Shown here in pieces: positions 1-9,741 of a DNA stretch of 64,000 bases; the stretch's first letter is position 1; the number at the start of each line of letters is the position of its first letter. This DNA is from CAZPHU01 sp964586285 (lineage in GTDB: Bacteria > Fibrobacterota > Chitinivibrionia > Chitinivibrionales > CAYFVL01): the NCBI GenBank assembly GCA_964586285.1, contig CAZPHU010000006.1:5494-69493 (forward strand), in the 5' to 3' direction. Made by a program: the position numbers and the translations under genes. The notes under the pieces were generated by a model. That model saw only the letters and a list, made by a program, of their open reading frames with translations. It was not told where the DNA came from and ran no database searches.

Positions 1-1303
1 CTTGAAGAGGCAAAGCTTCAACTGTAAAACGGTCGCCCGACAGACCGTAAATAGAGGAAAATTCGGCCGAGCCGCCGCGGGAGGTGTCAATAATCATTTT
101 GTTGATGGGATTTACCTTTATGGAAAAGGTTTCTCTTTCGGCCCACCGATAATCATAGAAGATGGAAAAGTAATGCGTATCACCTTCGGAGCCCGGGTCG
201 AGGAGAATAGTTTTATGGGAAGCTCTAAGTGCCGTCAGACTGTCCTGATCGATCGGATCGCTGTATGTGCTATCTTTTCCATACAGTTGGTGACTGAGAT
301 AATAATGAACCCACCTTTGGCCCGATACACAAACGCTCAATCGCTCATCACTACGCCGTGTGTATTTGAAACGAATCTCGTTTGACCGACGACCGGCGTA
401 GGCGTGTGATAAAAAACTGAAAGTCGTCTCATCATGGCCGACCTCATAAACTCGCGTTCCCTCCTTGAAAACCGCCTCTACAACGGCATCTTCAGATGCA
501 CTGCACTCCGTATTTTTTTTGAAAGGATCCTCAATCACTACATCTCCACTAATCACTCTCCACTCCAAAAAACCGTGTCCGTTGTCGGGCTGAGCCTGAA
601 TTTGATAGGGTAATCCTGATAACACGGGCAGCGTATCACCCGTTATTACAGACCCGTTTCCATTTGAATGGAAAACTACACGGTTGTTTTCAGGAGTGTA
701 TATATGAATCGAATCAAGACGTATAATGTCTGTTCCGTTGCGATCGTTGTATTGCATGAAGCGGACTTTGAAATCAGTGGTATATGAGATCTGATGCAAA
801 TCAACTATGGAATCGATGTTTACGACAATTTTTTCATAGTTATTGCAGTCTTTTGCGCTAAGGTCCACGGCTCTGTGCCAGTTGATTCCGTCCGGGCTGA
901 TCGCAACGGCATTGCCGTCATAATGCCCGGTGAACGATTCTGGTACTGTTTGAGTATCCGTATCACCCTTTAAAAGAAAGGAAAGATAAACACCACTTTG
1001 CCCCGCCATGTCCACCGACAATGTCAATTCGTTGAGATTAGGACTGTTTCGGACATACAGGGAGTCGTAGTAAACGGGCATTTGTTTCCGTAATATTATC
1101 GGGCCGTTTGATACTCTGACGAAGTCTCCGCTCGAGTCGGAGGACCATGTCTTCCAGCAGGGAGACAGCTGTTTCTCCTCGAATGCTTCCAGGAAAGGGA
1201 AATCAGCGATTTGGCACGGCGCGTTGGTGATACATATCGCAAACACGAAGAAGAGAAAGAAAACCAGTCTTTGGCTGCTGAACAATGATCCGAAAATTCT
1301 CAT
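1..1303 (-). CDS. Secreted protein with InlB-type repeat, C-terminus outside window
   Basis: The frame opens at an ATG at 1303 and stays open to base 1, so at least 434 residues are encoded and the C-terminus is beyond the window. Residues 1-31 are a signal peptide (basic start, hydrophobic FFLFFVFAICI, small residues before Cys-Gln). Residues about 35-200 look like an all-beta jelly-roll surface domain (SPDGINWHRA and similar stretches). Residues about 204-265 fit the divergent InlB B-repeat pattern (VVFHSNGNGSV then GFLEWRV). The remaining part is beta-rich and unrecognised. The gene points away from the exported-protein operon that starts at 1884. Role is unknown; a cell-surface or secreted binding protein is the likeliest class. 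Confidence 0.7.
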   Translation of the reverse strand, partial: MRIFGSLFSSQRLVFFLFFVFAICITNAPCQIADFPFLEAFEEKQLSPCWKTWSSDSSGDFVRVSNGPIILRKQMPVYYDSLYVRNSPNLNELTLSVDMAGQSGVYLSFLLKGDTDTQTVPESFTGHYDGNAVAISPDGINWHRAVDLSAKDCNNYEKIVVNIDSIVDLHQISYTTDFKVRFMQYNDRNGTDIIRLDSIHIYTPENNRVVFHSNGNGSVITGDTLPVLSGLPYQIQAQPDNGHGFLEWRVISGDVVIEDPFKKNTECSASEDAVVEAVFKEGTRVYEVGHDETTFSFLSHAYAGRRSNEIRFKYTRRSDERLSVCVSGQRWVHYYLSHQLYGKDSTYSDPIDQDSLTALRASHKTILLDPGSEGDTHYFSIFYDYRWAERETFSIKVNPINKMIIDTSRGGSAEFSSIYGLSGDRFTVEALPLQ

Positions 1304-1883
1304 AACTGAATCTTTCAAATGGTTGAAGGACTGTATCTGATTTAAACTGAATATAGATGTTCTACAACAATCGATAAAATAATTGCGATCCCTTATCAAA
1401 CAATCCCAAATATGTATAATGTTGCAGCAATCGAGTGTGACGGATATCACATTTGTGTGTTTTTTTCCGGATTTGTGATCCGGGAGGAAGTGAAAAGATG
1501 CCTTTTCGGTGTTTTCTCCCCCCTTTACACAACATCCCGCCAACAGTTACCTCCTGTGGACATGCTCACCCGTGTTATTGAGCCGCGCACCGAGGGTATA
1601 GATAAACACACCGGGGACAGTAGCAGATAAAGCCGCAGGCAGGTCGAAATCCTTCAACAAACCTCTCACAAATCATGCATCCCTTCGCAAACCGCAAAAG
1701 AGATATTCTTGATTGCTCAGCAGCTATTCACATCTTTGGTAAGATATTTCCACGTTATATCAACGGCTTATGCAATTTAAGCGGTATACCAATAAAATTT
1801 ATTAGTAAGAAAAACGTGGCATCTGATTCATTGTTTGAGTATATTATTCAAAAGAGCTGAATTTACCCGTTTGAGGCACTTTA
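1304..1883. other. Intergenic region between divergent genes
   Basis: This 580-base stretch separates the minus-strand secreted protein from the plus-strand regulator at 1884. It is AT-rich near both ends. A TTATCA/TATAAT pair with a 16-base spacer lies around 1394-1421 on the plus strand, but it would leave a leader of more than 450 bases, so I do not call it a promoter. Two short open frames (about 72 and 61 codons) have no ribosome site, composition or domain to support them. No RNA gene was recognised. Confidence 0.5.
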
Positions 1884-2732
1884 ATGGCAACCGAATCTAT
1901 ATATCAGTACGTGAACTTTCGCCACTTCCTCAGAGATTTTTTGGCTGAACATAAGCGGAGGAAGACAAACGGCTTTACTCAGAAAATGATTCTGCACAGA
2001 ATGGGTATTTCATCCACGGGATTTCTATCCAATGTTATCGCGGGGAGGAAAAATCTTACCCCGATCCAAATCGTTCGACTGTCTCAGGTCCTGCAGTTTA
2101 AGAAAAATGAGGCGGCATATTTTGAATCAATGGTACACTTTACCCAGGCCAAGGATGTTAAACAGAAGGATGAATTTTTCAACCGGCTGGTAAATCTTCA
2201 GAAACTACAGATGAAGGTGCTTGATAAGAAAAAGATGTCGCTTTTTTCCAAGCCCTACTATGTATTCATCCGTGAGCTTCTGGATTGTATGAACGTGCAT
2301 GAAAATGATGATACGCAGAGAGTTGCCAAGATGCTTCAGCCGCCCGTTTCCGCCGCACAGGCTCGCGAGGCGCTTGAGTACCTGATGGAGCTTGGGCTCG
2401 TAGAAAAAGATCATGACGGAATCTATCGTCAGGTCGACAACGCGATAAGCAGTGGGGATGAGGTTCGCTCGCTTCATCTGGCCAAGTTTCAACTCGAGAC
2501 GATGGATCTTGCCAAAAGGGCGCTGGAGAAAATCCCCGCCTCACAACGGGATATTTCCGTGTTGACCATGTCCGTTTCACGGGAGACATTCATACAGATA
2601 AAGTCCGAAATACAGCACTTTCGAAAAAGGATCGCAAAGATAGCAGTCGAAGGAAAAGAACCTGATCAGGTATATCAGATGAATCTTGCTTTTTTTCCAG
2701 TCACTAAGAGAAATGAAGATCACCATGAATAA
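1884..2732 (+). CDS. TIGR02147/DUF4423 family regulator
   Basis: This 282-residue protein has the layout of the TIGR02147 family, first described as a Fibrobacter paralogous family. Residues 1-75 are a helix-turn-helix-like N-terminus (IYQYVNFRHFLRDFL, then a GFLSNVIAGRKNLT recognition segment). Residues 100-282 form the DUF4423 helical part with its second winged-helix-like stretch (LEYLMELGLVEKDHDGIY). Family members are thought to be transcription regulators and often sit beside exported proteins, as here. The stop overlaps the start of the DUF2341 gene, so the two are probably co-transcribed and coupled. I infer that it controls the exported-protein operon to 9643; no ligand or operator can be seen. 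It is also a taxonomic marker for Fibrobacterota. Confidence 0.85.
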   Translation: MATESIYQYVNFRHFLRDFLAEHKRRKTNGFTQKMILHRMGISSTGFLSNVIAGRKNLTPIQIVRLSQVLQFKKNEAAYFESMVHFTQAKDVKQKDEFFNRLVNLQKLQMKVLDKKKMSLFSKPYYVFIRELLDCMNVHENDDTQRVAKMLQPPVSAAQAREALEYLMELGLVEKDHDGIYRQVDNAISSGDEVRSLHLAKFQLETMDLAKRALEKIPASQRDISVLTMSVSRETFIQIKSEIQHFRKRIAKIAVEGKEPDQVYQMNLAFFPVTKRNEDHHE

Positions 2733-4470
2733 GAGAATCAATTGTCTAATAGATATAAGCCAAAGGATAAGCTTCGCCTCTTTTCCCACCTTCCTTTGTT
2801 TGACGATTCTTTTCTTTGTGATGGTGTGTGCAAATTGCACCGGCTCCAGCCCAACCGCCGGTGTGACGGAGGGGGGAAATACCGATGTAGCCACCGCATC
2901 GGTGAGCGGCGCGATTGTAAATGAAAAGGGGATAAAAATTGTAGATGCAAAGATTTCTCTTCGCCCGGTCGATTATCTGCCCGATACCTCAGGCAACAAT
3001 CCCGATCTTAACTCTGGGGGTTTTCGATATAAGGTGTTTGATGTTCAGACAGACCATGATGGTGCCTTCCATATTGATTCGGTGCTTCCCGGGACTTACA
3101 GACTGGTAGTTATGGACAGGGAAAGTCTGGGAATAATGAAAACAATTACCGTTTCGGGCGACCGATACGAACTCGCCTCGCCGGTGAAGGTAAAGAAATT
3201 GGGAAAAATCGCCGGCAATGTTGTTTTCCCCGACACGACATCACAGGTTGTTTACATAAGGATGTATGGGGTTGAGAGGGTAAACCGGGTAGTTATTTCC
3301 AAAAATCAAAAGAAATTTTCCGTAGACAAGATTCCCGGGGGTAAATGCCGTGTAGACATATTTCCCGGCAAAAAAGAGAGGTTCGGAAGCAAACAGATAG
3401 AGGATATCGAGATTGCACCGGGTGGGGAAACACAGCTGGACACTATTACATTCGATACTTTCGAAAACGAGGATTATTCCAGATGGTCTTACTCCCAAAA
3501 GATTGTTTGTAACACAAGCCGATTGGATTTAGGTGAACTTCCCATCCTGAATTTCCCTCTTCTTATTGAGCTGGATGAGCATAATTTCGATTTTGACCGG
3601 GCTCAGAGAAACGGGGACGATCTTCGTTTCTCATCATCGACGGGTAAGCACCTGTTTTACGAGATCGAAAGTTTCGATGCGCAAAGCCGTAGTGCCGCGG
3701 TATGGGTTCTTATCGATTCGATCAAATCCAGAGGCCCCACGGCCTTTAATATGCACTGGGGAAACCCCGATGCGGTAAATCACTCGCTTGGAAGCCGCGT
3801 GTTCCCGCAAACCCAGGGGTTTGGCGCGGTGTTTCACCTTAGCGAAAAAGGAGACGTTTTCACCAATGCCGTAAACGGCACGAGTAGTGGTAGAGGTAAG
3901 CTGTTTGACGGAAGCGAGGCGGTGAAAGGAGTCGCCGGCGGAGCCGACAGTCTGGACGGTCGCAACGATCGTATCGATATCGACTCTATCGCGGGCACTG
4001 GGCAAAGCCAACTTACACTCAGCGCATGGGTGAAGGTAAACCGCTGGGAAAGTAAAACATACATCGTTTCCAAATGCCTCAGTGATCCGGGTCCCGTCAA
4101 AAACAGCTTTGCTATTGTGCTCGAAAATTCCCAAACCATTTCATTTCGTGTTTCTATTGACGGAAAAGTGTACAAAGTTATATCGCCTTTTGAACATGCC
4201 GGTCGGTGGGCACATGTCGCCGGTGTATATGACGGGTCCTCAGTGTATCTGTATGTAAACGGGAAGCAGGTAGACTCCTTACCGGCAAGTGGTTTGATAG
4301 ACGACAGTTTCATGCCGGTAGTAATCGGGTACTGTCTCGAGGGGCCACAAAACCACTTGAACGGCGTGGTGGATGAATTTCGAATCGAGCAAATCGCCAG
4401 AAATTCCGATTGGCTGCGCTTGACCTATGAAAATCAGCTTAACGATGCAAACTTTTTATCTTTCGATTAA
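2725..4470 (+). CDS. Exported protein: carboxypeptidase-regulatory-like, DUF2341 and LamG domains
   Basis: The protein has about 581 residues if translation starts at ATG 2725, which overlaps the upstream stop; ATG 2713 is possible. A hydrophobic segment (LCLTILFFVMV) ends at closely spaced Cys residues, so it is either a secreted protein or a lipoprotein with a loose lipobox. Residues about 50-140 look like a carboxypeptidase-regulatory Ig fold (GAIVNEKG, then DGAFHIDSVLPGTYRL). Residues about 250-350 fit DUF2341 (RWSYSQKI through WGNPDA). Residues about 368-571 form a concanavalin-like LamG domain (LTLSAWVKV, WAHVAGVYDG, LNGVVDEFRI). DUF2341 next to LamG is common in surface proteins of this phylum and suggests glycan or protein binding outside the cell. 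No catalytic motif is visible. Confidence 0.85.
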   Translation: MNKRINCLIDISQRISFASFPTFLCLTILFFVMVCANCTGSSPTAGVTEGGNTDVATASVSGAIVNEKGIKIVDAKISLRPVDYLPDTSGNNPDLNSGGFRYKVFDVQTDHDGAFHIDSVLPGTYRLVVMDRESLGIMKTITVSGDRYELASPVKVKKLGKIAGNVVFPDTTSQVVYIRMYGVERVNRVVISKNQKKFSVDKIPGGKCRVDIFPGKKERFGSKQIEDIEIAPGGETQLDTITFDTFENEDYSRWSYSQKIVCNTSRLDLGELPILNFPLLIELDEHNFDFDRAQRNGDDLRFSSSTGKHLFYEIESFDAQSRSAAVWVLIDSIKSRGPTAFNMHWGNPDAVNHSLGSRVFPQTQGFGAVFHLSEKGDVFTNAVNGTSSGRGKLFDGSEAVKGVAGGADSLDGRNDRIDIDSIAGTGQSQLTLSAWVKVNRWESKTYIVSKCLSDPGPVKNSFAIVLENSQTISFRVSIDGKVYKVISPFEHAGRWAHVAGVYDGSSVYLYVNGKQVDSLPASGLIDDSFMPVVIGYCLEGPQNHLNGVVDEFRIEQIARNSDWLRLTYENQLNDANFLSFD

Positions 4471-4486
4471 ACACGGGGTTATTTAC

Positions 4487-5062
4487 ATGAATAGAGCAAC
4501 TGTTTTCTTTGTCCTTTTAATCCTTGCGGTCTTTCTTTTATGCACCGAAAACCCATCCGAGCCCCAAAATCGGTTCTCACCGGGTATAGTCGATTATGAG
4601 TCGGTTGACGGTGTAGAGCTTAACCGCACAACCGGCTCCGGAGTAATCCAAATACTGGGTATCCCCTGGGAAATTAACGAGGCCGGTGGATATCATTACT
4701 ACTATTACCCCAAAAGGGGACTTAAATTCATACTCAAGGATCAAAAAGTTATTGGAGCCAACATTTACAGCCGGGGATGGCAGTATCAACTTGGGGGTGA
4801 TACTCTCACCTACGAAGGATATCCTTATAAAACCCGGGAGGGAATAGTGGTCGGGGATACCAATTCGACGATGGATTCGGTTGTCGCACGATACGGTCTG
4901 CCGTCAAAAAAGGGCAGCCGTGATGAATCCGGTCAGTCACAAAACCCGACATGGTACTTTCAGTACGAATCACCTACTGAGGGCGCGATGCGTTTCTATT
5001 TCCGCGCGACAAGCGTCAACAACTACACCCAAAAACCGATTACCCTGATCGAAATTTGGTAG
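4487..5062 (+). CDS. Small lipoprotein-like exported protein of unknown function
   Basis: The protein has 191 residues. ATG 4487 is chosen because a GGGG-containing ribosome site lies just upstream and the product then begins with a clean export signal (hydrophobic VFFVLLILAVFLLC) ending at a Cys that could be lipidated. A longer frame from 4427 would place 20 non-signal residues first and overlap the previous gene. The mature part is rich in Tyr, Gly and Thr, with HYYYYPKRGLKF and two similar beta-strand blocks (residues about 40-100 and 110-190), which suggests a duplicated beta fold. I recognise no family. It sits between two large exported proteins in the same operon, so a shared surface or periplasmic role is inferred. 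Confidence 0.7.
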   Translation: MNRATVFFVLLILAVFLLCTENPSEPQNRFSPGIVDYESVDGVELNRTTGSGVIQILGIPWEINEAGGYHYYYYPKRGLKFILKDQKVIGANIYSRGWQYQLGGDTLTYEGYPYKTREGIVVGDTNSTMDSVVARYGLPSKKGSRDESGQSQNPTWYFQYESPTEGAMRFYFRATSVNNYTQKPITLIEIW

Positions 5063-5081
5063 TCTTATGAAAGGAAAAATG

Positions 5082-7703
5082 ATGAGAATCGCATCTGCCT
5101 TGAGATTTCTGATATACGGCATCGCCTTGGGCGCACATATGTTTACTTCTGTTTCCGATGTCTATGCTCAAAGCGATGAAGTTTGTCACCTGGTGGTTGA
5201 CGGTGATCCGATGGATTTAAACGGCATGGTCATAGACGTACCTTTGAGTGCGGTAGCTCTGGATCCCAATATACAAATCTTCCCGCCGGATGTCACCGTA
5301 CAGGGTTCATCAAGGGTTGTCTCAACGATTGTATTTATCATTGACGACTCGGGAAGCATGCGTTTAAACGATAAAGCTGCCGACAGGTATACTGTGACCA
5401 AAGAAATCCTGGATGAAATCTATAAAATTTCACCTCAAACGCGTGTGGGCGTTGTCGCTTTTCGCAACTGGCTTGCCTGGGACTGGCGTGAGAACGATAT
5501 CTTTAAAAAGATTTCCTCTCCTTTCGAATGGAACGACTCATACTTCCCCTGTGTTCCTCTGGATACGGTTTACGCCGACGGCCAAAGAGGGATCGAGAAG
5601 ATTAAGGGCCTCTTTGAACTTGATCAGTGGAAGCTTTTGCAGGCATTTCAGGAGAATGACAGCACCGAACGCACACGACCGCTTGATGATTCGGGTGTAA
5701 GACTTCCTAAACTCAAACAGGGCACCGATATCACTCTTGCATTTTCGGCCGCTAAGGACGCCTTGGCCGACAGCCCCACCCCCAGGGAACGTCAATTCTG
5801 TGTTTTCCTCTCAGACGGTTTACACGGTGATGTGGACGAGGAGATGGAATCTCGACAACGCGAATACATACAGGGAGAAGATGTTCCAACAACGTTTAGC
5901 ATATTCATGGGCGACAGCATCAAGGAAACCCCCGAACAGCTTACAAACATGATTTCCAATATTCAAAACAACGGATACTCGCGCGCAAACAGAAACAGCC
6001 AACTCTGGTCGGTTGAAACCACCTACGATACACTTCTGGCCCTTATGCAGCGAGAAATACTCAGTGAGATGTTTAAGCCCGACTTCAGGATCGCCGACGC
6101 CAAAATCGGAGGTCGAACCATGACAGGCAGCTCCGATACAAGCGTGTTTTTTGACAGCCCATATCCGCTCAACGCGGATACAACTCACATACACCTGTCT
6201 TATACTTTTTCTTATGTTGACTCAGCCAAACCAAAAAACAGTTTCGATACACTGATGGAGACTTCATTCGCATTTGTCAGAAAGGCATCCGCAGGCTACG
6301 ATCTTTTCCCCCCGGAGCTTGGATCCAACTGCTTTGAACGCCTTATGGTTTTGAAACACGAAGACCGCACTATCGACTCCCCGATAAGAAGCAATCAAAA
6401 CAGCCTTGTTACCGATTTGACCCTTGAAGGTATAAACACGAGTTCTTTCGCGACGGTTTACAATTACGATAAAAGCGATTCTTTTGAGGTTAACTTAAGA
6501 CAAGCAGGCGATTATTTCACCGGCACATTTATTCAGCAGGCAAGTGAAAATATAGTACAGGGAGATTCCGTCATTCAATTCACTGGTATAGACAGTCTGG
6601 TCATCTCCTGGCGCAATCCCGACATTCCTCTGGATACGATGTATAGAGCCTGGCAGGTAATACCTTTTGAGCCCGTCGAAATAACTTCTGTAGTTTACAA
6701 GGACAATAACGGCGACGGTCTTATCGATGAGATCCATGCTCGAACAAACGAACAGGTCAATTCGCAGGAAAAAGACAATCTTTATGCGAATCGTTTTGTT
6801 TTACCCGGCCATCGGGTTTTCTCCTATAAAGATGCCCGGCTTATGGATGACCGTAAGGGATTTGTAATTTACGTTTCTCAACCATCTTCACAAAAAGATA
6901 ATTCCACAGGTGCAGGCCGGCTGGATTCGCTGAGAATTACCGAGTATGTAACGGGGCCGTTTGAAAACTATATCGAAGAGGGATCTTATCCGATAACCGA
7001 CGGAGTCGCACCGGTACTCCTTTCGGTTGTTTATATACCTTCCAGGGATCCCGAGGCAGACCCGAAGTTACAGGTGCGATTCTCGGAAGCCGTAAAACCC
7101 ATTACAGCAGAAAGACCATTTAAGTTTAAGACTTCCGAAGGACAGCCTTATACTCTGGAACTCGAGCCGATTAATCAAAACGATTCATATGTGGAATTCA
7201 GGGTTGTGTCCAACAGCTTAAACTTGACTCCCTCGTCGACGGATTCTGTGTGGATTTCGGAGCAGGCATCGATCAGCGATTTGGAGGGAAACGCCCAGAC
7301 AGAGCCCAATCAAAAAGTGCCCCTTACCATAAGCTTTCCGGAATACGAGATACAAGCCGCGGTTATACCCAATGTTGTCAAAGTAGGGAGCAAAAACAGG
7401 CTTCCACAATTCGGATCGGGCACGGGGAGTGTGATTGTGATAGCTCCCGACCAGTTCGTGCGGGACGCAGTACGTATAAGCAAGATGGATGTCAAGATAT
7501 TCGACAGCGTAGGGAATCTTCTGGCAGATGAGCTGCCGGTCAGGAAAAATAAAGGCTTAATTTACATGCACTGGAACGGGTATAATTTAAACCAGCGAAG
7601 GGTAGCGGCAGGTACTTATCTGGCTGTGATGAGAGTGGAAACGGAGATTGACGGGAAGAAGCGAAATCATACCAAAACCGTGAAGATTGGTTTTAAACTT
7701 TAA
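5082..7703 (+). CDS. Secreted von Willebrand factor A domain protein
   Basis: The product is about 873 residues from ATG 5082, which has AAAGGA six bases upstream; in-frame ATGs at 5067 and 5079 are alternatives. A signal peptide ends near VYAQ. The VWA domain spans about residues 82-325. Its metal-binding MIDAS motif DDSGS is intact at D88, S90 and S92, and is followed by the expected Thr (GTDITLAFSAAK) and Asp (LSDGLHGD) segments. The rest is beta-rich, with Big/Ig-like parts (VRFSEAVKP near 670) and a C-terminal FlgD- or sorting-like sandwich (YMHWNGYNLN, then VAAGTYLAVMRVET). VWA domains bind partners through a divalent metal, so adhesion or assembly at the surface is likely. No membrane anchor is seen after the signal peptide. 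Confidence 0.85.
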   Translation: MRIASALRFLIYGIALGAHMFTSVSDVYAQSDEVCHLVVDGDPMDLNGMVIDVPLSAVALDPNIQIFPPDVTVQGSSRVVSTIVFIIDDSGSMRLNDKAADRYTVTKEILDEIYKISPQTRVGVVAFRNWLAWDWRENDIFKKISSPFEWNDSYFPCVPLDTVYADGQRGIEKIKGLFELDQWKLLQAFQENDSTERTRPLDDSGVRLPKLKQGTDITLAFSAAKDALADSPTPRERQFCVFLSDGLHGDVDEEMESRQREYIQGEDVPTTFSIFMGDSIKETPEQLTNMISNIQNNGYSRANRNSQLWSVETTYDTLLALMQREILSEMFKPDFRIADAKIGGRTMTGSSDTSVFFDSPYPLNADTTHIHLSYTFSYVDSAKPKNSFDTLMETSFAFVRKASAGYDLFPPELGSNCFERLMVLKHEDRTIDSPIRSNQNSLVTDLTLEGINTSSFATVYNYDKSDSFEVNLRQAGDYFTGTFIQQASENIVQGDSVIQFTGIDSLVISWRNPDIPLDTMYRAWQVIPFEPVEITSVVYKDNNGDGLIDEIHARTNEQVNSQEKDNLYANRFVLPGHRVFSYKDARLMDDRKGFVIYVSQPSSQKDNSTGAGRLDSLRITEYVTGPFENYIEEGSYPITDGVAPVLLSVVYIPSRDPEADPKLQVRFSEAVKPITAERPFKFKTSEGQPYTLELEPINQNDSYVEFRVVSNSLNLTPSSTDSVWISEQASISDLEGNAQTEPNQKVPLTISFPEYEIQAAVIPNVVKVGSKNRLPQFGSGTGSVIVIAPDQFVRDAVRISKMDVKIFDSVGNLLADELPVRKNKGLIYMHWNGYNLNQRRVAAGTYLAVMRVETEIDGKKRNHTKTVKIGFKL

Positions 7704-7779
7704 TTAACCCATAGTATCCTTTTAGTGATTATGCATATTAATGAAAATATTAAAACAACAGCGGCAAAGGAGGACAAAG

Positions 7780-9643
7780 GTGATTAACAGGATTAAAAAG
7801 AACCTGCACATTATAGTGGTGCTGCAGGTGCTGGTATGCGTATTCGGGGCCGAGGCTCGGGGGTACGCTTTTTCGGGTACTGTTACAAACAGTCTGGGTA
7901 ATCCTATCGAAGGCGCGCTGGTTACCCTGGTGGGGAAAGACAATTTCGCTACAACCGACGAAAATGGACAGTATAATCTAGCCGGCTCGTTGGCCACACC
8001 GGTGACCAGGGGGAAACTCACTCCTAAACGCAATTCGTTTAGTCTGAGCAACAATTCTTTGCGGTTTAACCTACTAAATGCATCGGATGTCGAGCTGAAA
8101 ATTTTCGAAGTAAACGGCTCGTGCGTTTTGAATGTTCCGGCAACGAGATACGAATCGGGCGAACACACCATCGCTTGGCCTTCTTCTCTGAAGGCATCTC
8201 AGATGTATGTGGTTAACGCATCCATCGGAGGCGGAATGGTTTCATTTAGGTATGTGCCGGTGGGAGGAGTTCGAACCTTTGCGATCGACAACGGCATATT
8301 GGCCGGTAAAGCATCACAGGTCGGAGAAGCCGCGACCGTTTTAGGCCAACTGCGCGCATCGACACCAGGTTACAAGAGCGAAATCCACGATGTAACCAGC
8401 CTGAACGCTACATACGATTTTGTTCTGGACACACTTGTACAAACCCAAACCGGTACTCCCGGACAGGAAAACGGCTCCGCCGACCGCCTGAGTGCCTGGG
8501 GAAAGGAGCAATACTTTTGGGGCAATATGGGCCGAGGAGAGGAGCCCATGGTAAAGATTGTAACCGCCGCCGGTGAGGATGTCGTCGATATGGCGATCAT
8601 TTTCAATCCGCATTTTGTCGACAATACTTACGGTGAGAACGTAATCGGTTGGAAACGTCACAAGTTCATGGATCTTGTGAGAAGTGATCATGTAGAGCTT
8701 GCAATCCGAAGCGCCGCGGGGGATACGGTCTTTCATGGGAGACTCGATCTTATCAGTGCCGATTCCGACGCTCCTTCCGGCTACGCCACGCTTGGACCCA
8801 ATGGCGGAGACGGATCCATTTATATCGGATCATCGGAAGATTTTCTAAGCTTCAGCACATCGACAGACGAAAACCTGAACTATCACGGGTATGATCTTCT
8901 GGAGGATTCTCCCAAATCAGACAGTGTTTATACTCAGAATCCGGATTATCCAAACTTCGAGTTTTATGTAATCTATACTATTTCATTGAAAGCGGAGGCT
9001 TTCGGTGAATCCGGCTACGGTGATGTTTCCATGACTTCGGTGCATGCCTCTCCTAGTAAGGGAGAGGAGACGGTAACCGTTTCTGAAGGAAATCCCCCAC
9101 AGGACGAACAGGATCCGTTTAAGTATACGAATCCGAATTCTCCTTACCATAACTTCCCTCCCGGAGACGGTGGGGATAATCCTGGAACACCTCCGGATGA
9201 TGGGGATGGTGACACAACAAACCCGCCGGGAGATGGGGACGGAGACTCAACAAACCCGCCGGNNNNNNNNNNNNNNNNNNNNNNNNNNNNNNNNNNNNNN
9301 NNNNNNNNNNNNNNNNNNNNNNNNNNNNNNNNNNNNNNNNNNNNNNNNNNNNNNNNNNNNNNCAACAAACCCGCCGGGAGATGGGGACGGAGACTCAACA
9401 AACCCGCCGGAGGATGGGGACGAAGACTCAACAAACCCGCCGGGAGATGGAGACGGAGATGCTACCGCTCCTCCAAGCGACGGAACCGACATAGCACCGG
9501 ACGACCCGTATCCGGGTAATGATGATGATGATACCTCTAATCCCCCGGGTGACGGAGATACGACAAACCCGCCGGATGACGATACGGATGATGAGCTTCC
9601 ACCCGATGACGTAATGGAAGAAGCCGATGGTACTATAGGATAA
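7780..9643 (+). CDS. Secreted protein with acidic TNPPGDGDGDS repeats, interrupted by assembly gap
   Basis: The likely start is GTG 7780: an exact AGGAGG lies at 7768-7773 with six bases of spacing, and the product then opens with a normal signal peptide (LHIIVVLQVLVCVFG). Residues about 30-70 resemble a carboxypeptidase-regulatory Ig domain (GTVTNSLGNPIEGALVTL). A FlgD/sorting-like sandwich follows (VELKIFEVNGSCV), then an unrecognised domain of about 200 residues. The C-terminal third is an acidic Pro/Gly/Asp repeat of 11 residues. A run of 100 N (9263-9362) lies inside the repeat. Reading the N run literally shifts frame by one, but the repeat resumes in the correct sense and runs to the stop at 9643, so this is one gene, not a frameshift. 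Likely a surface protein with a flexible stalk. Confidence 0.8.
9215..9461 (+). repeat. 33-bp tandem repeat encoding an 11-residue acidic motif
   Basis: Units start at 9215, 9248 (cut by the gap), 9363, 9396 and 9429. Each encodes TNPPGDGDGDS or a close variant; the 9396 unit carries Glu substitutions. Looser copies continue on both sides (about 9190-9214 and 9535-9600). The array codes for a Pro-rich, Asp-rich spacer. Confidence 0.9.
9263..9362. other. Assembly gap (100 N) inside a tandem repeat
   Basis: Exactly 100 N replace an unknown number of repeat units. The sequence stops 15 bases into a 33-base unit and resumes at a unit boundary, so the true missing length should be 18 + 33n bases, which is always a multiple of three. 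The 100 shown is a placeholder and creates a false frameshift. Confidence 0.9.
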
Positions 9644-9685
9644 GTGTAAACCGGTGAGGTCATGAAAGAAATATGTGTTAAGCAG

Positions 9686-9716
9686 AAAAGGACGGACCAC
9701 CAGGTCCGTCCTTTTT
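9686..9716. terminator. Bidirectional intrinsic terminator
   Basis: A perfect 13-bp stem (9686-9698 with 9703-9715) closes a four-base loop at 9699-9702. The arms are AAAAGGACGGACC and its complement, so each direction ends in a T run. It lies 43 bases after the acidic-repeat gene and just beyond the stop of the convergent BON gene, and can end both transcripts. Confidence 0.93.
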
Positions 9717-9741
9717 AATCTTCCAGCCTGTTAGGTTGGAA

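Noticed and set aside
1412..1860. Two short plus-strand frames (72 and 61 codons)
   Set aside because: No ribosome site, no domain or export signal, and they lie in an AT-rich region between divergent genes.
7741..9519. Gene ending at 9519 in the frame read through the N run
   Set aside because: Past the gap that frame turns into Arg-rich nonsense, while the repeat continues properly in another frame to 9643; the N count is a placeholder.
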